Positions 8,453 to 17,314 of a stretch of 39,138 nucleotides of DNA are shown piece after piece. A model generated the notes under the pieces. The model made no database searches. It had not been told where the DNA came from and was given only the letters and a program-made list of their open reading frames with translations. The position numbers were made by a program, and so were the translations under genes. The DNA comes from Beijerinckia sp. L45 (GTDB taxonomy: Bacteria > Pseudomonadota > Alphaproteobacteria > Rhizobiales > Beijerinckiaceae), in the NCBI RefSeq assembly GCF_009765775.1, contig NZ_LMUU01000071.1:1-39138 (forward strand), in the 5' to 3' direction. Within the stretch, counting starts at the first letter, position 1; each line of letters opens with the position of its first letter.

Positions 8453-9664
8453 TTAGATACGGTTTTCGCCAGTGTGAGCATCGGCCTGAAAGGCCATGAG
8501 GCAGGCGCGAAGATCCGAAATGCGGTTTCGGCTGATCGGCACGGTACGCCTGACCGGCGAGCCTATCTCGGCTACGCCAGAATTCGCCGCTTTCTTCACG
8601 CTGACCACATGCGCCAGGCTCACGATATAGCTGCGATGGGTGCGGTAAAACGTCTGCTTTGGCAGACGCTCGGCTATCTCGCTGATGGTCAGCGGACAGA
8701 ACAGGTCGTCATGGCCATCAAAGATATAGGTGTAATGGGCGTTCGAATGGACGGAGACGATATCGGTCAGGGCAATCTGACATCGGCTCCGATTCTTTTC
8801 GATCGGCAACGCTGCGCACATGTCCAAAGGCGGCGACGCCATCACGGGCGCGAGAGGCCCTTCCCGCGCCGATCGATCGATGGCAACACTTTCTGATGGA
8901 CCCCGGCTGATCGCAGCGTCGTGCGGCAGCCCGCTCGCTTTAAACGTCTCACGGATTGGCTTTTCATCGGACGCGCTTGGCACCAGCGTCAACATGAAGG
9001 CGCCTGAGATCGAGAAGGCGACGACGCTGACGATCATCGCCAGATAGTCCCCTGATATGGCCTCGCCTGCGGGATCGGGAGACGGCATCGAATGGAAGGC
9101 CGTTCCCGCCATGGCCATATAGTGCATGCCGGAAATCGCGATTCCCATCGCTACGGCGCAGAGCCAGAACGCCGGCCGCCGTAGCGTCATAAACGCCAGG
9201 GCTAGCGACAGACCAGACGCAACGATCGCTATGGCGATACTTGCGAGAACAAACAGCGGGGCATGCTCCATATGGACGCTGGCGTGGAGCGCCATCATGC
9301 CGACGAAATGCATCGAAGCGATGCCCGTCCCCATGATCACGGATCCAACGATCAACATCAAAGTGGAGCGGAGGCTCGCGAGGTAGATCGCGACGCCCGT
9401 CACCAAGGCGCAGATGAGGAAAGAAATCAGCGTGGGGAGGATCGCGTAGTCGATCCGGATCGGCGTTTCGATCGCGAGCATGCCGATGAAATGCATGCCC
9501 CAGATGCCGATCGCGAGCGATACAGTCGCGCCGGCAAGCAGCCTTCGCCGATTGGCCGCGAAAGCGCCCGGGACGAGATGCGCCAAGCTCAATCCGACAA
9601 AACTGGCTTGGATCGCCACAGCAATCGATAAGGCGACCAGGATGAAGTTGTAATGGAAACTCAT
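8453..9664 (-). CDS. coxC: CoxC, MHYT-LytTR membrane sensor/transcription regulator
   Basis: A 403-residue protein with two parts. The N-terminal ~220 residues are a seven-helix MHYT sensor with its three diagnostic repeats MHFIGM, MHFVGM and MHYMAM on successive helices; MHYT domains are proposed to sense CO, O2 or NO through a metal. The C-terminal ~100 residues are a LytTR DNA-binding domain (DIVSVHSNAHYTYIF, FYRTHRSYIVSL). This is the architecture of Oligotropha CoxC and CoxH, placed just upstream of coxM as in that organism. I prefer the ATG at 9664 (MSFHYNFILV), which has GAGAGA upstream, over a TTG 12 codons earlier. A membrane protein that itself binds DNA would couple CO sensing to cox transcription. 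Confidence 0.88.
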   Translation of the reverse strand: MSFHYNFILVALSIAVAIQASFVGLSLAHLVPGAFAANRRRLLAGATVSLAIGIWGMHFIGMLAIETPIRIDYAILPTLISFLICALVTGVAIYLASLRSTLMLIVGSVIMGTGIASMHFVGMMALHASVHMEHAPLFVLASIAIAIVASGLSLALAFMTLRRPAFWLCAVAMGIAISGMHYMAMAGTAFHSMPSPDPAGEAISGDYLAMIVSVVAFSISGAFMLTLVPSASDEKPIRETFKASGLPHDAAISRGPSESVAIDRSAREGPLAPVMASPPLDMCAALPIEKNRSRCQIALTDIVSVHSNAHYTYIFDGHDDLFCPLTISEIAERLPKQTFYRTHRSYIVSLAHVVSVKKAANSGVAEIGSPVRRTVPISRNRISDLRACLMAFQADAHTGENRI

Positions 9665-9800
9665 TCTCTCAGGTCGAGTGCGCCCGACGAACCGTTTCAA
9701 TCCTGGGTCGAGGTGTCAATTGCCCCAAAGGTTGGGCGTCGTTGATCGGATGAGGTTTTCTTGCGCGCGCTCGAACGCCGGATAGCGAGACCGGCTCAGT

Positions 9801-11813
9801 CTAGCCGAGACCTCGCTCGACGCCATCTGAAGCAGGGATAAACCCGAGATCGCGCAGGGCAGCCTGAACCGGCGTCTCACGGAGCGCCGCGACGAAAGCC
9901 CGCACCGCCGGTCTGTCGCGCCGCCCGATCGGGACGGCGAAATCATAATGCTCCTCCGCGATCGGCAGGAAGCCGAGCTTATAGGCAGCCGCAACGGGTT
10001 CGATAGCGATGCCCCAGTCCGCGCGGCCCTGCGCCACGGCGGCGGCAACCGCATTGTGCGACTTCGGCTGGTTCCAGTAGCCGAGCGGCCGCGTCGCGCC
10101 GACCAGCTTGTCGATCAGCACGCGCGTGCCGGCCCCGGCATTGCGGTTGACCATGTGGCAGGTCGGATCCGTGCGCGCGGTGGCGAGCGCCGTACCGAGA
10201 TCGCGACCGGCGAAACGCGCATCATCCTCGCGGAAGACGAAGCCTTGCATGCGCCGCCAACCCTCGACCAGCACGAGCTCAGGCCCGAGCAGCGGCGCGT
10301 TGTAGAGTCCGCTGACAGGATCGAGCAGGTGCATCGGCGCGATGTCGCACTCGCCGCGCGTCGCGGCGGACAGGCCGCCGCTCGACCCGATGGCGACGGT
10401 GCGCACGCCGAACCCCTGTTCGGCCAGCCGGTCGATCACCGCCTCCAGGCCGGTGCAATGCGATCCGATGATGGTGAGGTCCGGCACGCGCACTGCGGAA
10501 TCGAACAAGGTGACCGGCGATCGGGTCCCTTCGGCAACCCGATCGCTCAGCGCGTCGACGGTAATGAAGCCGTCGGCCTGCGAGAAGGCTGAGACGGCCC
10601 CCGATCCCTTCGACAGCGGAAAGGCGCCGAGGCCGTCGTCGGCTTGCGACAACGCCACCATCACGAATTCGGTGCGGCCGAGGTCGGAGAGGATGCGCAC
10701 CGCGGTCGTCGCCTCGACGGCAACGTCGTGCCGGGCTGCCAGCCCGCCCATCGCGCGGAGCACCGGCACCACGAAATCGTGGAACGTGAACATCGCCGAG
10801 GTCGGAAATCCCGGTAGCACGACGACAGGCTTGCCGTCAGCGACGGCGAGGCACAGCGGCTTGCCGGGCTTCAGCGCCACGCCATGGGCGATGATGCCGG
10901 GTCGGCCGAGCTGCGACACCGAGCGGTAGGTGAGATCGCCGGCGCTCTTCGACGTGCCGCCCGAGAGGATAATCATGTCGCAGGTCGCGAGGGCATCCGC
11001 GAGCGCCGCGTCGAGCTGGTCGGCGCGGTCCGGGAGCGCGCCGAAGGCGATCGGCTCGCCGCCGTTCTCGGCAACCGCCGCGGCGACGATCGGCCCGTTG
11101 GAATCATAGATCGCGGCGGGGCGCAGCGGCTCGCCGGGCTGCACCAGTTCGTCGCCGGTCGACAGCACGGCGACGCGCGGCTTGCGGTAGACCGGCACCG
11201 TCGCGATGCCGCAGGCGGCGAGCATGCCGATCTCGCGCGAACCGATCAGGCCGCCGCGGCGCAGCAGGGTTTCGCCGCGGGCAATGTCCGAGCCGGCGAA
11301 GCCGATGTTCTGGCCGGGGCTTACGGCGCGCGTCACCAGCACGCCCCCCGTCGCGTCGATGTCGGTCTGCTCGACCATGACCACCGCATCGGCACCGCGC
11401 GGAATCGGGCCGCCGGTGGCGATCGGCGTCGCCGACCCGCCGTAGACCGTGAGCTTGGGCAGAACGCCGCAGCCGATCGTCTCGGCGTTGAGGTCGAGCA
11501 CGACGGGCGCATTGTCCCGTGCCCGGGCGACGTCGTCGGCTCGCACGGCGAAGCCATCGACGTGCGAGCGATCGAACGGCGGCACGTCGATCGGCGAGCG
11601 CAAGGTTTCGGCCAGCACCCGGCCGAGGCTTGCCGCGAGCGATACGACTTCGGTGCCGAGCGGCTGCATCGACAGCGCCGCCTCGAACCGGGCCTTCGCG
11701 TCTTCGCGCGACAAAATGGTGAGGAACTGCTCCTGTCTCAACGACGCGAGGCGGGATGGATCTATGTCGGGCGTGATCATCGGCGCCTTGTAGCGGGTCG
11801 GCAGCCGTTTCAT
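9801..11813 (-). CDS. MoeA-type molybdopterin molybdotransferase fused to a PBP-like ligand-binding domain
   Basis: A 670-residue fusion. Residues ~30-430 are a complete MoeA: VPPFDRSHVDGFAVR, the MPT-binding loop LSGGTSKSAGD, HGVALKPGKP and LPGFPTSA are all present, so Mo insertion into adenylylated molybdopterin is plausible. Residues ~445-660 resemble a periplasmic-binding-protein fold without a signal peptide (TIIGSHCTGLEAV, MVNRNAGAGTRVLID), the PBP-like domain known to be attached to MoeA in some bacteria and archaea. Its ligand is unknown; molybdate or a pterin are guesses. A second in-frame ATG at 11780 has the better AAGG ribosome-binding site, so the true start may be 11 codons later. 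It ends in TAG. It follows a shorter MoeA-like gene by 44 bases, probably in one operon. Confidence 0.85.
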   Translation of the reverse strand: MKRLPTRYKAPMITPDIDPSRLASLRQEQFLTILSREDAKARFEAALSMQPLGTEVVSLAASLGRVLAETLRSPIDVPPFDRSHVDGFAVRADDVARARDNAPVVLDLNAETIGCGVLPKLTVYGGSATPIATGGPIPRGADAVVMVEQTDIDATGGVLVTRAVSPGQNIGFAGSDIARGETLLRRGGLIGSREIGMLAACGIATVPVYRKPRVAVLSTGDELVQPGEPLRPAAIYDSNGPIVAAAVAENGGEPIAFGALPDRADQLDAALADALATCDMIILSGGTSKSAGDLTYRSVSQLGRPGIIAHGVALKPGKPLCLAVADGKPVVVLPGFPTSAMFTFHDFVVPVLRAMGGLAARHDVAVEATTAVRILSDLGRTEFVMVALSQADDGLGAFPLSKGSGAVSAFSQADGFITVDALSDRVAEGTRSPVTLFDSAVRVPDLTIIGSHCTGLEAVIDRLAEQGFGVRTVAIGSSGGLSAATRGECDIAPMHLLDPVSGLYNAPLLGPELVLVEGWRRMQGFVFREDDARFAGRDLGTALATARTDPTCHMVNRNAGAGTRVLIDKLVGATRPLGYWNQPKSHNAVAAAVAQGRADWGIAIEPVAAAYKLGFLPIAEEHYDFAVPIGRRDRPAVRAFVAALRETPVQAALRDLGFIPASDGVERGLG

Positions 11814-11857
11814 CTAGGGCTTAAAGCTGCCCGGAGCCATGCGGCCGGTGCGGAGGC

Positions 11858-12952
11858 TCAAAGAAACGAGCCTCGCAAAAGCGTCCCCACGGGAAAACCC
11901 TCATGTTCCGCGGCAACGAGGCAATACGCGTCCGCCGAAGCGCATGCTGCCCAGGAGACGCTGCCGGTCGCGATCGGTTCCCACATTGCGTGGCCGGCCG
12001 CCGTCCGACGCAACAGGACGAGCTCAGTCCATCCGGGTGCGGAGACGATCTTGGACGATAGCGGAAGCACTTCGGAGGGCTGGGAGGGGGCCGCGGCGGC
12101 AAGCGAGGCGAGACAACGGGCGATGACCAGGTGCCAGGCCGCCAGCGCGTCCTCCATGCGGTCAGGCACGATGAAGACGGGGCGCGCCCCACCGCCCTTT
12201 TTCGGCACCATGACGATAGCGGTCGAGGCGGCGGGGCGAATGGCAAGCCCGTGCGCGATGAGCCTGCCTTGAGCGGCGAAGCGTTTCACTGACGTCGCCG
12301 AAGCGGCATACCCGGGCTCGCAAAGGCAGACCGTCGCATCGGCTTCGGCGGAATCAACAATCGATGCGCCGACAGCTGAAGCAAGGTCCGCGATCATGCG
12401 GGCCACGGGACCGGCGCCCTCGATACTCAGACGAGGGATTCTGACGAGGACATTTTCGATGCCGCAAAGACCGAGCAGCGCACGAACGGCGGAGCGAAGC
12501 TGATCACCGGCGGAGACGATGACGCCGCCGACGTCGAGGTCTTCCCCGGGGTCGCGGACGCCCGACCCGGGGAAGGTCGATAGGAGTACCTCCGTGCAAG
12601 CTGCACTCTGGATGATGGCATCCGGCGGGAGAACGGCATCACATCCCTCCGCCATTGCTTCTCCGGCGCGAACGGCTCGAAGAGGTCCGGTTACATAGGA
12701 CGGCGCATACGGCGTGGCGCCGATGGTTTCCTGAGAAACGGCCATGTAGCCGTCACGCAGTGCGATCCGCATCGTCGGATGAGCCTGAACGGAACGAATG
12801 GTCTCGGCCGCGATGCGGCCGGATGCGTCTTGCAGAGCACGCTGGCTCGGCGCGACCGGATCGATCGCCGACAGGACGCTCGACAGCGCATCCTGCAACG
12901 GCATCAAGGTCCCGAAGTCCTGAAGGGGCTGAGAGGTCAAAAGATCATCCAT
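11858..12952 (-). CDS. Divergent MoeA-like protein, probably catalytically degenerate
   Basis: A 364-residue protein with a recognisable MoeA N-terminal region: MPLQDAL, then PTMRIALRDGYMAVS where MoeA has the FDNSAMDGYAV-type motif, then a domain ending GEDLDVGG-I. In the C-terminal half the MoeA MPT-binding motif SGGxSxGDxD is not recognisable; it is replaced by VCLCEPGYAASATS, although LIAHGLAIRP still aligns with the HGVAMKPGKP segment. I infer a partner or scaffold role rather than catalysis, perhaps with the full MoeA encoded next to it. The ATG at 12952 was chosen because the 40 codons upstream look non-coding. The 256-base gap to the preceding methyltransferase gene (12953-13208) likely holds its promoter; the only structure I see there is a CTCGATCGAG palindrome at 13094-13103. 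Confidence 0.7.
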   Translation of the reverse strand: MDDLLTSQPLQDFGTLMPLQDALSSVLSAIDPVAPSQRALQDASGRIAAETIRSVQAHPTMRIALRDGYMAVSQETIGATPYAPSYVTGPLRAVRAGEAMAEGCDAVLPPDAIIQSAACTEVLLSTFPGSGVRDPGEDLDVGGVIVSAGDQLRSAVRALLGLCGIENVLVRIPRLSIEGAGPVARMIADLASAVGASIVDSAEADATVCLCEPGYAASATSVKRFAAQGRLIAHGLAIRPAASTAIVMVPKKGGGARPVFIVPDRMEDALAAWHLVIARCLASLAAAAPSQPSEVLPLSSKIVSAPGWTELVLLRRTAAGHAMWEPIATGSVSWAACASADAYCLVAAEHEGFPVGTLLRGSFL

Positions 12953-13208
12953 CGGCGCCCGACGCTGCGCCGTTCGCGACCGTGGAAGCGACGGTTGTTC
13001 GGATCTGCTGTAGCACACCTTCACCTGGTCCGGTCGAACGGCACCGAACGCAGTGCGCAACACTACCGACACGCAGGTGAGGGAACCGCCGATCTCGATC
13101 GAGGATCCCTTAACATGCTCGCATCCGCCGCTCGCATCCGTGTCATCAAGGAAGTCGCAGTGCTGTCGAAAGCGCCATGTCCGTTGCCGAGAGGAACGGC
13201 AGCCCGCT

Positions 13209-14753
13209 TCAGACGCCGTAACCCGCCTTGAGAATCACCGCTGCTTCGGCGATCGCCCGCATCTTCGCAGCGGCAACCTCCGACGAGGCCAGCGGGTTGT
13301 CGGCAAAGGTCGCAAAGCCGCAGTCCGGCGTCAGCAGCACGCGTTCGGCGCCGAGCAGCCGGATCGCGTCCTCGGCCTTCGCCAGGATGGCCGCGACGCT
13401 TTCGACAGCATCGAGTTTCTGGTTCACGACGCCGATCCCGACCCGCATGTCGTCAGGCAGTGCTTTCAGGATCGCCAGGTCGCCGGCGCGCGGCGTGCAG
13501 GTCTCCAGCAGCAGCATGCCGATCGGCAACTGCTTGAATAGGTCGATCAGCGGCGCATAGTCGCCGCTTAAGGCTGCGCTTTCGTCGCGGGTCCAGTTGC
13601 CGCGGCACATGTGCATCGCCACCCGCTCGCGCGGCACACCGTCGAGAACGGCGTGCAACAGCTCGCGGGCAAAACTCAGCTCGGTCTCGACATTGCCGCG
13701 GGCGCTCAGCGCCCCGCACATGAAACTGCGGCTGCTGCCGGTTACCGCGGCGAAGACAACTTCCGAGAGCACCGGCTCGTCGAGCTGGACGATGGCGGCG
13801 CCTTCGGCGAGCGCAAAGAAGATTTCCTCCCGGAGGATGCGCACGATATCGGCGGCCAGAGCCTCGCGGGAGGCGTAGGCCTGGTCGGCGAGGCACTCCA
13901 GCCACATCGTCCGCGTCAGCAGGTAGGGACCGGGGAGCGCCACCTTGACCGGCTTGTCGGTAAGCGTGCGGACATACCGCACCTCGTGGGCGACGAGGGG
14001 ACGGCTGCGGCCGAGCGGCCCGAACACGAAGGGATGGCGAACGTCGGCGGCCGGCACGTCGAGGGCGCGGAGCTCTTCGGCGAAATGCTCGGGGTCGTCG
14101 ACCAGCGGCAGAATGTCGGTCAACGGGATCAGCTCGCAATTGTCGAGGCGTGCGCCGACGAAGCTGGCGTAGCTGTCGCGCCGCTGCTCGCCGTCGCTCA
14201 CCACGTCGACGCCGGCCGCAATCTGGGCGGAGACCGCCAGGCGCACCGCATCGTCGGCCGCTGCCTCGAACTCGTCGTCGCCGAGGCGGCCTTCGAGATG
14301 TTCGTGCAGCGCGCGCATCAGCCAGCGCGGCCGCGGCCAGCTGCCGATGCCCATCACCGACAGCGGCACGATTTCTGGCGCGGCTGCCGGCTGCGGCAGC
14401 GAGGTCGGGATGGTCACCGGCACGACCCGCTCGCGCAAGCTCAACACGCGCTCGGCGCGTTCGGTCGACATGGGTTTTAACACCACCCGTTCCGACAACG
14501 CGCCTTTGCAGACCAGAAAGCTGCGCTGCAGACCGACCTTGGTGACGGACACGAGTTCGTTGCCGGTCAGCCGGCACCAGGCTGGCAAGTCTTCGTCGAC
14601 CGAAATCTCCGTCGATCGGATCTCCAGCAAGCCGCCGCGCGGCAACGGGTTGATGTGTCGGCGGATCAGCAAGAGCAGGCCATTGCCGCAGTCGAGGTCG
14701 CCGCCGTCGAAGCCGACGTCGGCCGGCTGAGAATGCTGCTGCATCGGCGTCAT
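13209..14753 (-). CDS. Fusion of a TusA-like domain with a MetE-type zinc methyltransferase domain
   Basis: A 514-residue fusion. Residues ~12-80 are a TusA-like fold: GDLDCG with Cys22 at the position of the TusA persulfide Cys, and EDLPAWCRLTGNELV with Cys60. Cys22 is followed by Gly rather than the usual Pro. After a linker, residues ~130-514 match the C-terminal half of cobalamin-independent methionine synthase: GSWPRP, VVSDGEQRRD, QLDEPVL, and the zinc ligands His381 and Cys383 (HMC) and Cys478 (PDCGF). The MetE N-terminal folate-binding half is absent, as in core-MetE proteins that use other methyl donors or make other thioethers. The reaction is unknown; a thiol or persulfide substrate carried by the TusA domain is my inference. 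Its ATG overlaps the stop of the ABC ATPase (ATGA), so it belongs to the transporter operon. Confidence 0.85.
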   Translation of the reverse strand: MTPMQQHSQPADVGFDGGDLDCGNGLLLLIRRHINPLPRGGLLEIRSTEISVDEDLPAWCRLTGNELVSVTKVGLQRSFLVCKGALSERVVLKPMSTERAERVLSLRERVVPVTIPTSLPQPAAAPEIVPLSVMGIGSWPRPRWLMRALHEHLEGRLGDDEFEAAADDAVRLAVSAQIAAGVDVVSDGEQRRDSYASFVGARLDNCELIPLTDILPLVDDPEHFAEELRALDVPAADVRHPFVFGPLGRSRPLVAHEVRYVRTLTDKPVKVALPGPYLLTRTMWLECLADQAYASREALAADIVRILREEIFFALAEGAAIVQLDEPVLSEVVFAAVTGSSRSFMCGALSARGNVETELSFARELLHAVLDGVPRERVAMHMCRGNWTRDESAALSGDYAPLIDLFKQLPIGMLLLETCTPRAGDLAILKALPDDMRVGIGVVNQKLDAVESVAAILAKAEDAIRLLGAERVLLTPDCGFATFADNPLASSEVAAAKMRAIAEAAVILKAGYGV

Positions 14754-15553
14754 GGATGAATGTCCTGAAAGCGAGGCGTCGGATTCAACGAGGGATCCGG
14801 CTCCGAGATCGGCGTCGCATAGAGGCGGATCGCGGCCGCCTCGTCGAAGGCATCGGCGGGTCCGTCAAAAACGACGCGCCCTTGCGCGAGCCCAACAATC
14901 CGATCGCTGTGGCTGCGGGCGAAATGCGTTTGGTGCAGGCTGCAGACGACGCCGACGCCGTCGCTAAGCGCGATGCCGCGCAGCAGATCGAGCACGCCGG
15001 CCGCTGCCGTCGGATCGAGACTGGCTATGGGTTCGTCGGCGATGATGACGTCGGCGCTTTGCGCCAAAGCGCGGGCGATCGCGACTCGCTGCTGCTGTCC
15101 GCCGGACAGCGTGTCGGCGCGCGCCGTGGCGAAACTCAGAAGTCCGACCCGATCGAGGCAGTCGAGCGCCAGCAAGCGATCTCGTCGCGAAAAGCGACGC
15201 GTGATGCCTCGCCACGCCGAGACATGGCCGAGACGGCCGGCCAGCACGTTGTCCAGCGTGCTGAGCCGGCCGACCAGATTGTAGTGCTGGAAGACGATGG
15301 CGACGCGCCGCCGCGCGCGCCCTGCATCTTTCGTGACCGCTGCGCCGCCGATCCTCACAGATCCCTCATCGGGTGCCGTCAGCCCCGTCAGACAGCGAAA
15401 CAACGTGGTCTTGCCGGCGCCGCTCGGGCCGAGGATGGCGACGAGTTCGCCTTGAGCGACGCTAAAGCCGACGTCGTCCAGCACAACGCGGCCCTTGTAG
15501 CGCTTGCTGAGACCTGTCGCCTCGAGCCGCGGCGTTTCTAGGGGGCCGCTCAT
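14750..15553 (-). CDS. PhnC-type ABC transporter ATP-binding protein
   Basis: A 267-residue ABC ATPase with Walker A GPSGAGKT (~42-49), Q-loop FQHYNLVGRLS, signature LSGGQQQR, Walker B VIIADEP followed by IASLDP, and H-loop SLHQ. The wording around the Q-loop and the ADEPIASLDP block are typical of the phosphonate/phosphite PhnC family. It energises the PhnE-type permease encoded immediately upstream, overlapping it by ATGA, and overlaps the TusA-MetE fusion downstream in the same way. No phosphonate catabolic gene (C-P lyase, phosphonatase, PtxD) is present, so the substrate is probably not a phosphonate. Confidence 0.88.
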   Translation of the reverse strand: MSGPLETPRLEATGLSKRYKGRVVLDDVGFSVAQGELVAILGPSGAGKTTLFRCLTGLTAPDEGSVRIGGAAVTKDAGRARRRVAIVFQHYNLVGRLSTLDNVLAGRLGHVSAWRGITRRFSRRDRLLALDCLDRVGLLSFATARADTLSGGQQQRVAIARALAQSADVIIADEPIASLDPTAAAGVLDLLRGIALSDGVGVVCSLHQTHFARSHSDRIVGLAQGRVVFDGPADAFDEAAAIRLYATPISEPDPSLNPTPRFQDIHP

Positions 15554-16365
15554 GCTGCGACGAGCCGGCGTCGCATCCAGGCCGATGCGTGATCGATGAT
15601 CGTCACCGTCGCGAGAATGATCGCGAGGATCGTGGCGAGGCGCGGAAAATCCAGCAGGTCCATGCTGTTCTTCAGGTCCTGGCCGATGCCGCCGGCGCCG
15701 ATCACGCCGAGTACGGTCGAGGCGCGCACGTTGAACTCGAACCAGAACAGCGCCGTCGACAGCAGCACCGGCAGCAGGTCGGGTAGCAGCGCATAGGCGA
15801 GCGCCGGAAAGCGGCCGGCTCCGGTCGCGCGGATCGCGTCGTAAGGGCCGAGATCGGCGTTCTCGATCGTGTCGGAAAACAATTTTGCCGCGCTGCCCCA
15901 GGTGTGCAGGGCGATGCCGAGGACGCCGGCGAACGGCCCCAGACCCACGGCCGCGACGAACAGCAGCGCGAAGATGAAAGAGTCGATGCTGCGCAGGGCG
16001 TTCAGCACCCAGCGTGCCGGATAGGACAGAAGCGGTATGGGCGTGATGTTGCGGCTCGCCAAAATCGCCATCGGGGCCGCCAGAATCGTTGCCAGCGTGG
16101 TACCGAGCGCCGCCATCGCCACGGTTTCGGCGGTGCGCTGGACGAACACCGGCACCTCGGTGAAATCAGGCGGCCAGGCCTTTGCGATCCAGCTCCACAG
16201 CCGCGGGAGCCCCTGGACGAGACGGCCGAGATCGACGTCGGCGAGTTTCCACGCCGTCGCGTAGAACGCAAGGATTGCCGCCGCTCCGATCCACAAGCGG
16301 ACGCGGCGGCCGAGACCCTTTTCCAAGGTCTCGATCCGGAAGAGTTCGCGCTCCGCCGCGGTCAT
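15550..16365 (-). CDS. PhnE-type ABC transporter permease
   Basis: A 271-residue inner-membrane permease with about six hydrophobic helices and the EAA-like cytoplasmic loop of the PhnE family (DAIRATGAGRFPALAYALLPD, then GVIGAGGIGQDL). It is encoded between the substrate-binding protein and the ATPase, with a 12-base gap to the former and a 4-base overlap with the latter. The binding-protein, permease, ATPase order is typical of complete importers of this family. Confidence 0.88.
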   Translation of the reverse strand: MTAAERELFRIETLEKGLGRRVRLWIGAAAILAFYATAWKLADVDLGRLVQGLPRLWSWIAKAWPPDFTEVPVFVQRTAETVAMAALGTTLATILAAPMAILASRNITPIPLLSYPARWVLNALRSIDSFIFALLFVAAVGLGPFAGVLGIALHTWGSAAKLFSDTIENADLGPYDAIRATGAGRFPALAYALLPDLLPVLLSTALFWFEFNVRASTVLGVIGAGGIGQDLKNSMDLLDFPRLATILAIILATVTIIDHASAWMRRRLVAA

Positions 16366-16377
16366 GACCGGCGCGCT

Positions 16378-17268
16378 TCAGCTTTTGGCTTTGATCTTGC
16401 CGACCGCGATGCCGGCCTGCTCGATCGTTGCATAGGAGGCGTGGGTCGCCGGGACGAAGCCGGTGTAGCGGTTCGGCAGCAGCGTTTTGGCCTCATCGAG
16501 TGTGATGGCGCTCAAAATGTCGCGGACCTGCGCGGCAAACTCCGGTGTCGCAGCTGGGCTGACGACGATCGCATCGTTGGGCAGCGGATCGGAGGTCCAG
16601 ACGATCTTGTTGGCGTCGGCCGCCACCTTGCCGCTGGCGATCATCGCATTGCGATTGCGGTCGAAGTCGGTGGCGAGATCGGACTGGCCCGAGCTGACGG
16701 CGATCTCGTTGGCCGCATGGGTCGCGCCTTCGCGATACGTCCAGAACGTTTTTGGGTCGATCGTCCAGGTCCGTTTCGCGGTGAAGGTCGGGATCAGCCA
16801 GCCCGACGTCGAGCCGACGTCGGCGAAGGACATCGTCATGCCGCGCGTGTCGTCCGGAAATTTTGCGATCGCGAGGTCCGGCTTGGCGATGACGATCGCG
16901 TGGTAGAAAGGCTTATCGTCGTATTTCGCGGTGGCGATGGCCTGACAGCCGGTCGCGTTGTTGGCGATGATGTAGCCCCACGGCCCCATCCAGGCGACAT
17001 CGAGCTGGCCGGAACCCATGGCGACCGCCATGCCCGCCCAGTCCGTTGTGGCGAATAGCTCGTAGTCGACTCCGAGCTTTTTTGCCAGATGCGCGAAGAC
17101 CGGGCCGTAGACTTTCTTCGTGTCGTCCGGGTTCGGCAGCAGCGGCCCCACGCCGAAGCGAAGCTTTTTCGTCTGCGCGAAGGCCGGCTTGAACAGCGAA
17201 GACATGGCAACGCCGGATCCGGCGGCAAGCAGGCGGCGGCGGTGAAGCGTGAAAGGTGTCGAGGTCAT
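16378..17268 (-). CDS. PhnD-type periplasmic substrate-binding protein, Tat-type signal
   Basis: A 296-residue binding protein of the phosphate/phosphite/phosphonate (PhnD) family. The N-terminus TLHRRRLLAAGSGVAMSSLF is a twin-arginine-like signal, cleaved probably after PAFAQ. The mature part has GPLLPNPDDTKKVYGPVF, QLDVAWMGPWGY (ligand-binding loop) and SFADVGSTSGWLIPTF, all characteristic of this fold. The start at the ATG 17268 is preferred over a TTG four codons upstream. Ligand unknown: PhnD-type proteins bind small oxyanions, and the flanking sulfur-carrier genes suggest a sulfur-containing anion, which is inference only. Codon usage matches its neighbours. Confidence 0.88.
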   Translation of the reverse strand: MTSTPFTLHRRRLLAAGSGVAMSSLFKPAFAQTKKLRFGVGPLLPNPDDTKKVYGPVFAHLAKKLGVDYELFATTDWAGMAVAMGSGQLDVAWMGPWGYIIANNATGCQAIATAKYDDKPFYHAIVIAKPDLAIAKFPDDTRGMTMSFADVGSTSGWLIPTFTAKRTWTIDPKTFWTYREGATHAANEIAVSSGQSDLATDFDRNRNAMIASGKVAADANKIVWTSDPLPNDAIVVSPAATPEFAAQVRDILSAITLDEAKTLLPNRYTGFVPATHASYATIEQAGIAVGKIKAKS

Positions 17269-17314
17269 CGTCGGGTCCAAGAGATGGTCGATGCAAGCGG
17301 CGGTGTTCGGCGGC

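Noticed and set aside
14750-17268. A phosphonate utilisation operon
   Set aside because: The importer is PhnD/E/C-like but no C-P lyase, phosphonatase, PtxD or phosphonate regulator is present; the linked genes are sulfur carriers.
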